A DNA stretch of 64,000 nt from Erythroxylum novogranatense (taxonomy: Eukaryota > Streptophyta > Magnoliopsida > Malpighiales > Erythroxylaceae), in the NCBI GenBank assembly GCA_029891385.1, contig CM057233.1, positions 51,290,063 to 51,354,062 on the forward strand. The letters run 5' to 3'. This document shows positions 34,879 to 44,541 of the stretch, in pieces; position 1 is the first letter of the stretch; each line of letters begins with the position of its first letter. The notes under the pieces were generated by a model. It did no database searches. It was not told where the DNA came from and saw nothing but the letters and a program-made list of their open reading frames with translations. A program made the translations under genes and the position numbers.

Positions 34879-36323
34879 TGTTAGAGTAGTGCCCTAAAGG
34901 CAATCCCCTTTAGCGCATTTTGTTCATAGTCATGTACAGACTTTATGAATAAATAAAGCAAGGCATATTTCATTTATTTGATGTTCATTTTATTATGAAT
35001 TGATAGTGATCTTTAATCAAATTAATGAAGTCCCTGATACATGACATAGCATGAAGGAAATTATGATGTGATCATACTATTGAGATTCCTATCATGTGCA
35101 ATTATGTCAGTATCTAAATTATCCTAGTCATAGGATTAATGAGGCCGGACATCGTTAATCCGGATAGACTAGCACATGTCAAACTCCTTGATTGGATCAA
35201 GCAGTGGATCTCAGAAAACTGTAAATATTGAGATATTTGGATTTGACATGTGGATGCTTACTAGTGGTAGTAAGTACATTGGATGACCTGCTATGAGATC
35301 ATCACATGGATGTCTTATACAAATGTCAGTGATAATCTCATCGTAGCAATGGTGCAAGTATCCTTAGACTTGAGGTACTCAAGGATATCTTGGGTACTGA
35401 TTCTGTACTTTGACTTCATTCCTTGTTGCCTTTCAGAGGTCGCTCATAGGGTGGTGATTGGGTATAGCTTGAGGTATTGAAGGTAATTGAGTAGCCAATA
35501 GAGGATTCACCACTACATTATAGCGAAGAGATACCCATGGCCTCTTATCGGGATCATTACTTTGAAGTCTCTGGCCGGAGCATACATATGTCATGAAGAT
35601 GGTCTTCATGGACATATAAAGTAATGAGTCTAAGGCGAGAACTGATTACACTTGGACTAGATTTGATCGATCGGTCTAGTAAGAGTTGACACATTGCCCA
35701 TACTCAAACCAAGTGGGGTATAGCATGGTGAAAGGACGAATTGCACGGTAATTGTCTATGGAAGGGTTAGTGATATGGTTTCATTAGTCAAACCAATTAC
35801 TTTCTGGTCAATTGGGGTCGTGATGTGTTGCTAGATACGCTCATGACTTGCTCAGATTAAGTGTTAATCTAAGTGGCCAACATAACCGGGAACCTAATGG
35901 GTCACACGCATAAGAGTGACTCGGAGAATTTGTAAAATAGTTTCGGACAGAGATCCGATATTTGGAGAGCAATAGGATTAAATGGATCCCGATGAGATTG
36001 GGATATGTCCCGATGAGATCGCGACATCGACATTGCTGAAAACCGTTTCCAGTGATTTTTCGCCGGCGGGGCCCGGTAGGCCGGTAGGACCGACCCCAGT
36101 TTGACTGGACCACTTCAGCAATTATATATATTAATTAATTAAGTAAATAATTAATTAATTATATATATATGTGTTGATTTTCGGTGGAGACTAAAGTGAT
36201 GAGAAGAATGAAGTTTGACTTAGTCAAATGTCATCATTATTTAGCAAATTAAGGCATTTCTTAAACCATATACGTGGACTCCTCCAAACCTAGCTTTTAA
36301 TGTGTGTTTTAAGAGTTAAAACA

Positions 36324-36331
36324 TATATAAG
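36324..36331 (+). promoter_or_regulatory. TATA box of Copia-D 5' LTR
   Basis: TATATAAG, repeated at 44144-44151 in the 3' LTR and matched in Copia-E at 9692. Confidence 0.55.
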
Positions 36332-36495
36332 AAGCAATTGAAAAGGGGCTTGCACGGTTTTGAGAAGAGAAGAATCGAAAATTGCTTAAGGGTTAAGCTT
36401 GAAAACTTGTTTTCATTTTCTTCATCTCTTCCATTCAACATTGCTTCTACTTCTCCAAGGTTCCACCAAGATCATTTCACTTGCTCTCCAAGGCT

Positions 36496-36503
36496 AAGGT
36501 AAG
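36496..36503 (+). promoter_or_regulatory. Candidate 5' splice site in Copia-D LTR
   Basis: AAG/GTAAGA. Paired with the acceptor at 38810 it predicts an intron of 2312 bp (36499-38810) that removes U5, PBS and leader and leaves 11 bases before the gag ATG. Confidence 0.5.
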
Positions 36504-36693
36504 AGCTAGCACTCTTCTCTTTAGTCTAGCTATTCCCGGGTCAAAAGAGTTTGTCCCGGTTAGGTTTTCCGACCTCTGCGTGGATACCGTTAGAGACGGT
36601 CTCCTTTGGTCGTTATGGTTTGATTGTTTGTACTTACACATGGATCCTGGCTTTTGGGAATGTCCCGGGACTCAAAATTTTAAATTCCGCACT

Positions 36694-36712
36694 GTGGGCA
36701 TGTGATGCCTAC
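36694..36712 (+). other. LTR-end hairpin with TGTGA loop (Copia-D 5' LTR)
   Basis: GTGGGCA-TGTGA-TGCCTAC: seven pairs, one of them G-U in RNA, ending 17 bases before the LTR 3' end. The 3' LTR copy is at 44506-44524. Confidence 0.75.
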
Positions 36713-36730
36713 CCCGGGATTTTCCTACAG

Positions 36731-36745
36731 TGGTATCAGAGCCAC
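36731..36745 (+). promoter_or_regulatory. Primer-binding site of Copia-D
   Basis: TGGTATCAGAGCCAC one base after the LTR end; initiator tRNA-Met type. Confidence 0.92.
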
Positions 36746-37865
36746 TTGTGTTGTATAAACAGTTAAAATGATAACTAGGTCGGAGTTCCTTAGTGAATTG
36801 AGCTGCTGATGCATGTTATTTGTGTGAATTTCGAATCAGTATAGAGATGCATGTTTTCGAAATTTCTTGCTCAGAATTGTTCATAACATGTTATAGAATA
36901 TGTTTGTGAAAGATGAGAATTTATCAATTTGATTTGATATGGTTTTGCTATTTAATTCCCTCAAGTTTCTGATGCTGTCTTGTTGATAGTTTCTGAAACA
37001 GGTATGCTTGTAAATTCGAGAAGAAATTCTAGAAAAATTGTTTTTCGGATTGGTTTTCACCGACATGTCCCTAAGATGTTTTTGAATGTCTCTGTGGATG
37101 GAAAAATGTTTTCAAGGTGATTTACCATTTATTTCCGAATTTCTTGTGTGCTGATGGGAATGTCTGTGTTGGAGAACACAGATTCTGGTTCGGCTAGATT
37201 GCTGAGGTTCAATGAGTTTTTGTGGGAAATAAATCCTGGAAAAATTCATGGAGCATGTTGGGAACATGTTTTAACCTCTGTAATTTTCTCAGTATTTATT
37301 GAAAGTGTTTCAATGGTCATTTTGAGCAAAATGTTGAGCTTGGCAGTTTTGAGAAACTTGCTGGGGCTGTTTTGTTTGGAATGATTGATTGTGTTGTTTT
37401 CTGTTCCAATGCCATGAATCATTTTTATAGTGATTAAAAATGTGTTATATTGATGTGGTATGCATCCCAAAATGAGATTCTTGAAATTAGGTTTCCAATA
37501 ATTTTTGGATATCGAATAGGTCACTTTAGCGTCTCGTTAGCTCATTCCGTTATCTTGGTTATTTTAGCCGTCGCATTTTTTGTGACAAGTGCCGGAGTAA
37601 TCTTGATAACGTGTAGCCTACCTAGAGATACTTAGCATGTTAATTTGGGGTCCTTGAATTATGTGGAAATCTAGTGATTAATGGTGGATTAATCGGTTTC
37701 AAGGTTTTCATATATAGTTAGACTATATGGCATGCATGAGTTGATGAAAATGTTTCATTAGCACATTAATATAAAGGTTTATATACTTGTTATATTGGTG
37801 TTGTGAATTGGAAATGCCTGGATTGAGAATTAGCGATTAGATAGCAATTCCAAATGCAAATGAAC

Positions 37866-38038
37866 AAGTCGACTTATATGTTCATAAGTCGACTTGTTTG
37901 ATCTGCATCAGACTAATAAGTCGACTTGCACAATGGTACAAGTCGACTTGTTCATGCATTGTTGCACAAGTCGACTTACACATGCATAAGTCGACTTATA
38001 TGAGCCATAAGTCGACTTATACATATACAAGTCGACTT
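37866..38038 (+). repeat. Eight-copy AAGTCGACTT palindrome array, Copia-D leader
   Basis: Perfect copies start at 37866, 37886, 37918, 37940, 37968, 37988, 38009 and 38029. Spacings are 20, 32, 22, 28, 20, 21 and 20 bases; five of the seven are close to two helical turns. Bases between copies vary. Confidence 0.92.
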
Positions 38039-38242
38039 ATATCATGCCTTGGTGGGATGATGGGTGATTTTCGGTATAAATTCAATGTGATTGATACAAT
38101 GCCTTAAATCAGACCATATAGTCATGGTGACTATGATCCTTGGATGAGATTAGAAAGATGAGACCTAAAATCTCTCACTTAAAATATGAAAACTAACGCC
38201 TTCCATTAATATGGTAAGAACCAGAGTTCTTATAGAGTTGGG

Positions 38243-38640
38243 TTGTTGAGCTAACCTCAAGCTCACTCAATACGAATATGTTCAAACTATAAAAATATGA
38301 TTTTCGGATTAATGGGTCGGTTTTCCTAGAAGCGTTGATTTGTTGAGCTAACCTCAAGGTCAACGTGGACAGAGGCGAAGTTGGGTAGTGTACATCAGAT
38401 GTACGCGCATCAAGTGTTGATAACCCAAAGTATGTGCATACATCAACTGTTGATAGCACTGATCGATAGTTGTGTCTAAGATGTAATTGGTATGTCTGAT
38501 ACCTCCCGAGACATAAGATGGCTTGTTGAGCTAACCTCAAGGTCATTCTTAATGTCGGTCATCGATGATGCAATTGGTATGACTGATACCTACCGATTGA
38601 CCTAAGAAGTGGCTTGTTGGGCAAACCTCAAGGTCATTCT
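38243..38640 (+). repeat. Leader hairpin repeats TTGTTGAGCTAACCTCAAG (Copia-D)
   Basis: Copies near 38243, 38340, 38523 and a weaker one at 38613, with the same order and similar spacing as in Copia-E. Each contains the TTGAG...CTCAA stem. Confidence 0.7.
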
Positions 38641-38821
38641 TAGCAATGTCGGATATCGACCCACTAGGTCAATGTGCCATTTTGTTTCTTGGATTCATGA
38701 TGAGGGTTATGGATTCTGTTGAAACTAGTGGGAGCCATATGTATGTCATTTAAGTCCTTATGGTCATACATTTAATTCTATTCTAACTTTATTTCTCTCT
38801 TTACGTTTAGGTTGATTGAAG

Positions 38822-39391
38822 ATGTCGACTAGTGTGAATCTTCGCTCACTAATGGATGCAAACAAATTAACCGGACCAAATTTTCTTGATTGGCTGCGGA
38901 ATCTGAGAATTGTTCTCAGATCTGAGGATCTAGGATACATCCTTGATTTTCCGCTTCCGGATCCACTTCCTGAAGGAGCTTCTGATGATGATCAGAAGGC
39001 ATATCGTAAGCATCTAAAAGACAGTGACATAGCCACCTGCATTATGCTTGCATCGATGTCACTGAGCTGCGAAGCGACGAGTCTATGGATGCTCACACGA
39101 TAGTGTTTCATCTTAGAGAGTTGTTTGATGAGCAAGCTACGTCCGAGCGGTTCGAGACCTCAAGGTTGCTCTTTACAACGAAGATGACTCTGGTTCATCT
39201 GCGATGCAATATGCATTGAAGATGAATGGCTATATTGAGAGGTTGGCCGTCTTAGGTTTTGTGATGGATTACGAGTTAAGTATAGACTTAATTCTTGTTG
39301 GTTTGTCGAGATAGTTATTCACGGTTTGTGTTGAACTATCGAATGAACCAAATATCCACCACAATTCGAGTGATCAATCTGCTTCAAAACA
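38822..39391 (+). pseudogene. Ty1/copia Gag of Copia-D
   Basis: Starts MSTSVNLRSLMDANKLTGPN with NFLDWLRNLRIVLRS and continues openly to 39103 (ATCIMLASMSLSCEA region of the UBN2-type gag domain). Frameshifts near 39095 and again before 39240 break it; fragments up to 39310 still align with copia Gag (for example FDEQA, AMQYALKMNGYIERL). Gag would form the particle. The ATG at 38822 is preferred because it follows the splice acceptor and matches Copia-E. Confidence 0.88.
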
Positions 39392-39751
39392 ATGAAACAA
39401 TTTGTCAAGCAAGATAGCAAGGCGTTGTTATTGGTGGATTCTTCTTCCTCTGCTTCGAAGAAGAAGAAGAAGAAAAAAGGCTTAGAAGCGAAAGGAAGTG
39501 CAGCGAAAGGCAAGAAGAAGACCAAAGAGACTGCACCAAAAGGTACTGCTTCCATTGCGGTAAGGCCGGTCATTGGGCGTAATCGCAAAATCTATCTGGA
39601 AGAATCGAGCGTAAGAAGGCATCAATTGCCTCGACTTCTTGGTATGTTTGTCATTGAGGTTAATACTATTTCTGATCATAACATATGGGTATTAGATATC
39701 GGTTGTGGCTCACACATATGCAATGATATCACGGGGCCTCGAGGACGATGA
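39392..39751 (+). pseudogene. Copia-D nucleocapsid and protease region
   Basis: An open frame of 119 codons with a lysine run (SSSASKKKKKKKGLEAKG). The zinc knuckle is readable only in another frame near 39540-39590 (CFHCGKAGHW, last Cys now Arg). The protease site reads WVLDIGCGSHIC, with isoleucine in place of the threonine after the catalytic aspartate. The D is kept, but the frame ends at 39751. Inactive as it stands. Confidence 0.82.
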
Positions 39752-41115
39752 AAGCGCTCATAAAGGAGAAATGGACTGCGTGTTGGCAATGGAGCAAGAG
39801 TTGCTGCATTAGCCGTAGGGACTTATGTTTTGACACTCCCGAAGGGCTTGTACTTAACTTGGATGATTGTTATTTTGTACCGTGTTAACAAAGAACATCT
39901 TCTGCTTTCTTGTTTAAATAGATTTGGTTTCCATTTGTCTTTTGGTAACAATGGTTGTTCTATTAGTTCAAATGGAATGCTTTATGGTCTTGGTACATTA
40001 TGCAATTGAATTTACATATTAGATATGTCACATCCGTTATGAATATCAATGACGCTAAAACACATAAAGAGATAATTTAAAATCAACTTACTTATGGCAT
40101 TGTCGCTTGGCCATATAAATGAGAGACGATTGCTAAGCTCCACAAGAGTGGAAGTTTAGGGTCATTCGATTATGAATCTTATGACACATGTGAATCTTGT
40201 TTATTAGGCAAGATGACTAAGTTACCTTTAAGGGAAAGGGTGAGCGAATATTGGATTATTAGACCTAATACATTCAGATGTATGTGGTCGATGTCCATCC
40301 ATGCCGAAGTGGTTGCGTTACTTCATTACCTTTATCGATGATTATTCTCGATATGGGTACTGATGTCGATGAGATACAAATATGAAGCGTTTGAAAAGTT
40401 CAAACAATTCAGAAATGAAGTAGAAAACAAACTTGGGAAAAGTATTAAAACATTACGATCCGATCGTGGTGGTGAATACTTAGACCAAGAGTTTTGGATT
40501 ATCTCGAGAGATAATGGGATTTTATCTCGGTGGACTCCTCCTTACACACCACACATAATGGTGTGGCGAGAAAGGAGAAATCGAACCTTGTTGGACATAG
40601 TACGATCTATGATAGGCTTTACGATTACCAAAATCCTTTTGGGGATATGCACTTGAGACAATTTGTTTACTTGTTAAGCGAGTTCCATCAAAGACGATTG
40701 ATGTTACTCCATATGAGATGTGGACTAACAAGAAACCTTATCTTTCTTATTTGAAAGTATGGGGTTGTCACTGCTTATGTGAAGCGGACACGGTCGAGAT
40801 AAGCTTGGAACAAAATCGACAAGTGTTTGTTCGTAGGATATCCTAAAGAAACAAGAGGATATCAATTCTACTTTCTTGAGGAACAAAAGGTGTTTGTTTG
40901 ATGCATCTGTCTTTAGAGAAGAGTTTCTTTTAAAGAGGACGGTGGGAGAAAAGTTGAACTTGAAGAAATTCAAGATGCTCGGACGAGCGGATCAATTGCT
41001 GAACACAAATCTGTAACTCATACAAGATGAGGTAACAGTTCAACCTTCTACTACACACGAAATTCGTAGGTCAAGTAGGATACGTTCTATTCCCGAGAGA
41101 TATGAATTTCTCGTA
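39752..41115 (+). pseudogene. Ty1/copia integrase of Copia-D
   Basis: Gag-pre-integrase, core and C-terminal blocks align to Copia-E 12590-13970 but are split by many small indels. The best fragment, 40363-40656, has FEKFKQFRNEVENKLGKSIK, SDRGGEY and a readable RRNRTLLDIVRSM block just after the position of the DDE glutamate. The FVGYPKETRGYQFY-type C-terminus is near 40820-40870. Most differences from Copia-E are one- or two-base losses at C(A/T)G or CCG words. Confidence 0.85.
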
Positions 41116-42033
41116 AGTGAACAGAATGACGTATTGCTCATAGAGGATGATGAGCCTATTACCTATGAAGAGGTTCTGAAGAGTTCAGAGTCTGAAAAAT
41201 GGCTTCGTGCCATGAAATCTGAAATGGATTCCATGTATGAAAACCAAGTATGGACTTTGGTTGATGCACCTGAAGGGATAAAATCTATAGGGTGCAAATG
41301 GGTTCTCAAGAAGAAAACTGACATGTATGGTAATGTGATTACCTATAAAGCAAGGCTTGTGGCTAAAGGCTTTCGTCAAAGACAAGGAGTTGACTATGAC
41401 GAGACCTTCAGTCCAGTAGCAATGCTTAAATCCATTAGGATACTCCTAGCCATTGCCGCTCATTATGATTATGAGATATGGCAAATGGATGTGAAGACAA
41501 CTTTCCTTAATGGAAATCTGGCTGAGGATGTGTACATGACACAACCTGAGGGCTTCATTTCCACTGATGGCGAAAAGGTTTGCAAGCTTCAGAAATCCAT
41601 TTATGGATTGAAGCAAGCATCCAGGAGTTGGAATATCCATTTTGATGAGACAATCAAAGAGTTTGGTTTCTCACAAAATCCGGATGAACACTGTGTGTAC
41701 AAGAAAGTTAATGGAACTGCGATCGTATTCCTTGTATTATATGTAGATGACATATTGTTGCTAGGAAGCGATGTCTCGATCTTTGCAATCTGTAAAAATT
41801 TGGTTGTCGAACAATTTGCCATGAAAGACCTTGGAGAAGCAACTTATATCCTTGGGATAAAGATTTATAGAGATAGATCGAAGAGGTTGCTTGGTCTTTC
41901 ACGATCAACGTACATAGACAAGGTGTTAAAGAGGTTTAGCATGGAGCAATCCAAGAGGGTTTCTTCCCATTGTTCATGGGATAACACTCTCGAAGTCTAT
42001 GTGTCTCGGACACATGATGAGAGGATCGTATGA
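41116..42033 (+). CDS. Ty1/copia reverse transcriptase of Copia-D, best-preserved coding block
   Basis: An open frame of 299 codons from 41134 covers nearly the whole RVT_2 domain: SEKWLRAMKSEMDSM, WTLVDAPEGIKSIGCKWV, ITYKARLVAKGF, DYDETFSPVAM, the catalytic MDVKTTFLNG, QKSIYGLKQASRSWN and the catalytic YVDDILLLG, then the thumb region to FSMEQSKRVSS. It is normally part of one Gag-Pol polyprotein, so the ATG is only the first in the frame. A frameshift near 41990-42030 separates it from RNase H. The key aspartates are present, but the element as a whole is broken. Confidence 0.92.
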   Translation, partial: SEQNDVLLIEDDEPITYEEVLKSSESEKWLRAMKSEMDSMYENQVWTLVDAPEGIKSIGCKWVLKKKTDMYGNVITYKARLVAKGFRQRQGVDYDETFSPVAMLKSIRILLAIAAHYDYEIWQMDVKTTFLNGNLAEDVYMTQPEGFISTDGEKVCKLQKSIYGLKQASRSWNIHFDETIKEFGFSQNPDEHCVYKKVNGTAIVFLVLYVDDILLLGSDVSIFAICKNLVVEQFAMKDLGEATYILGIKIYRDRSKRLLGLSRSTYIDKVLKRFSMEQSKRVSSHCSWDNTLEVYVSRTHDERIV

Positions 42034-42691
42034 ATATGATCCGTATCGTCTGCGGTGGGATCTATTATGTACGCAATGCTATGTCTGAGACCCGATGTAT
42101 CATATGCTCTAAGTGTTCTGACGATACCAATCGGATCTGGTGAGGTCCTTTGGGTGGCTGTCGAGAATATCTAAAAGTACTTGCGAAGAACTATGGATGT
42201 TTTCTTGATATATGGAGATGGAAGTCTCAGTGGCGGGCATCTGATGCGATTTTCAATCGATAAGGGCGACTCGAGTCCCAATCAGGTTATGTTTTCACAC
42301 TAAATGGCGGAGCGATCGGTTGGAAGAGTTCCAAACAGGAGGCGATCACGATTCAACGACCGAGGCGAGTACATTGCATGAAAGGAAGCAGTTTGGATCG
42401 AAGTTCATTTCGAATTTGGTGTGGTTCTAGTGTGATGGACCCATCTGATTGTATTGTGACAACATTGGGGCTATTGCGAAGGCAAAGGAGCCAAGGTCTC
42501 ATCAACGATCCAAACACGTACTCAGCCGATACCATTTGATTCGGGAGATCATTGCGCGGGGTGATGTCCTGATAGAGAGAATTCCCACAGAGCACAACAT
42601 TGCTGATCCATTGACAAAGTCATTGCCACAGAAGAATTTTGATTCTCATGTACTCGCTTATGGTATTAGATACCAAGGCGATTGGCTTTAG
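42034..42691 (+). pseudogene. Copia-D RNase H
   Basis: Fragments match Copia-E 17822-18516: MYAMLCLRPD-type block near 42068-42100 and, in the open frame 42449-42691, MYCDNIGAIAKAKEPRSHQR, IPTEHNIADPLTKSLPQKNF and the end GDWL-TAG at 42691. Several indels between 42030 and 42440 break it. It degrades RNA in RNA-DNA hybrids in intact elements. Confidence 0.87.
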
Positions 42692-42704
42692 GTCAGTGGG
42701 AGAT
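42692..42704 (+). promoter_or_regulatory. Polypurine tract of Copia-D
   Basis: GTCAGTGGGAGAT directly before the 3' LTR start TGTTAG; overlaps the end of the pol reading region closely. Confidence 0.7.
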
Positions 42705-44541
42705 TGTTAGAGTAGTGCCTAAAAGGCAATCCCTTTAGCGCATTTTGTTCATAGTCATGTATGGACTTTATGAATAAATAAAGCAAGGCATATTTCATTT
42801 ATTTGATGTTCATTTTATTATGAATTGATAGTGATCTTTAATCAAATTAATGAAGTCCCCGATACATGACATAGCATGAAGGAAATTATGATGTGATCAT
42901 ACTATTGAGATTCTATCATGTGCAATTATGTCAAGATCAAATTATCCTAGTCATAGGATTAATGACCTTTGGACATCGTTAATCCGGATAGACTAGCATG
43001 TCAAACTCCTTGATTGGATCAGCGGTGGATCTCGAAAACTGTAAATATTGAGATATTTGGATTTGACATGTGGATGCTTACTAGTGGTAGTAAGTACATT
43101 GGATGACCTGCTATGAGATCATCACATGGATGTCCTATACAAATGTCAGTGATAATCTCATCATAGCAATGGTGCAAGTATCCTTAGACTTGAGGTACTC
43201 AAGGATATCTTGGGTATTGATTCTGTACTTTGACTCCATTCCTTGTTGCCTTTCAGAGGTCGCTCATAGGGTGGTGATTGGAGTGCAGCTTGAGGTATTG
43301 AAGGTAATTGAGTAGCCAATAGAGGATTCACCACTTCTGTTATAGCAGAAGAGATACCCATGGCCTCTTATCAGGATCATTACTTTGAAGTCTCTGGCGC
43401 CGGAGCATACATATGTCATGAAGATGGTCTTCATGGACATATAAAGTAATGAGTCCTAGGATGAGAACTGATTACACTTGGACTAGATTTGATCTGATCA
43501 GTCTAGTAAGAGTTGACACATTGCCCATACTCAAACCAAGTGGGGTATAGCATGGTGAAAGGACGAATTGCACGGTAATTGTCTATGGAAGGGTTCATGA
43601 TATGGTTTCATTAGTCAAACCAATTACTTTACGGTCAATTGGGGTCATGATGTGTTGCTAGATACCGCTCATGACTTGCTCGAGATTAAGTGTTAATCTA
43701 AGTGGCCAACATAGCCGGAACCTAATGGGTCACACGCATAAGAGTAACTTCGGAGAATCAGTAAAATAGTTTGAGACGGAGATCCGATATCCGGAGAGCA
43801 ATAGGATTAAATGGATCTGATGAGATTGGGATATGTCCCATGAGATCGCGACATCGACATTGCTGAAAACCGTTTCGGTGATTTTTTAAGCGGGGGGGCC
43901 GATGAGGCGGTAGGACCGACCCAGTTTGATGGACCACTTCAGCAATTATATATATTAATTAATTAAGTAAATAATTAATTAATTATATATATATGTGATT
44001 TTTCGGTGGAGACTAAAGTGATGAGAAGAATGAAGTTTGACTTAGTCAAATGTCATCATTATTTAGCAAATTAAGGCATTTCTTATGCCATATCGTGGAC
44101 TCCTCAAACCTAGCTTTTAATGTGTGTTTTAAGAGTTAAAACATATATAAGAAGCAATTGGAAAGGGCTTGCGGTTTTGAGAAGAGAAGAATCGAAAATT
44201 GCTTAAGGGTTAAGCTTGAAAACTTGTTTTCATTTTCTTCATCTCTTCCATTCAACATTGCTTCTACTTCTCAAGGTTCCACCAAGATTATTTCACTTGC
44301 TCTCAAGGCTAAGGTAAGAGCTAGCACTCTTCTCTTTAGTCTAGCTATTCCGGGTCAAAGAGTTTGTCCCGTTAGGTTTTCCGACCTCTGCGTGGATACC
44401 GTTAGAGACGGTCTCCTTTGGTCGTTATGGTTTGATTGTTTGTACTTACACATGGATCCTGGCTTTCGGGAATGTCCCGGGACTCAAAATTTTAAATTCC
44501 GCACTGTGGGCATGTGATGCCTACCTCGGGATTTTCCTACA
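42705..44541 (+). repeat. 3' LTR of Copia-D (1837 bp)
   Basis: TGTTAGAG...CCTACA, colinear with 34879-36729 but 14 bp shorter through scattered small losses. Contains TATATAAG 44144-44151, a donor copy near 44310 and hairpin 44506-44524. Confidence 0.93.

Larger units (their letters stand above)
34879..36729 (+). repeat. 5' LTR of Copia-D (1851 bp)
   Basis: TGTTAGAG...CCTACA. It contains an AT-rich inverted repeat (about 36121-36170), TATATAAG (36324-36331), donor AAG/GTAAGA (36498/36499) and the TGTGA hairpin (36694-36712). Confidence 0.93.
36746..38810 (+). other. Copia-D leader
   Basis: About 2 kb without a recognisable gene. It holds eight AAGTCGACTT palindromes (37866-38038), four TTGTTGAGCTAACCTCAAG-type repeats (38243-38640), then TTCTAAC, a pyrimidine tract and TTTAG at 38810, a textbook plant branch-point and acceptor arrangement, 11 bases before the gag ATG. 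Confidence 0.7.
34879..44541 (+). mobile_element. Copia-D: complete-length Ty1/copia element nested in C
   Basis: 5' LTR, PBS, leader, gag, protease, integrase, RT, RNase H, polypurine tract and 3' LTR are all in order, flanked by TSD ATCCT. Coding regions are broken by many one- to few-base indels except RT. Closest relative in the window is Copia-E; the LTRs lack the extra palindrome block seen there. Confidence 0.94.

Noticed and set aside
37866..38038. CRISPR or centromeric satellite reading of the AAGTCGACTT array
   Set aside because: The repeat is only 10 bp with variable short gaps and sits in a retrotransposon leader.
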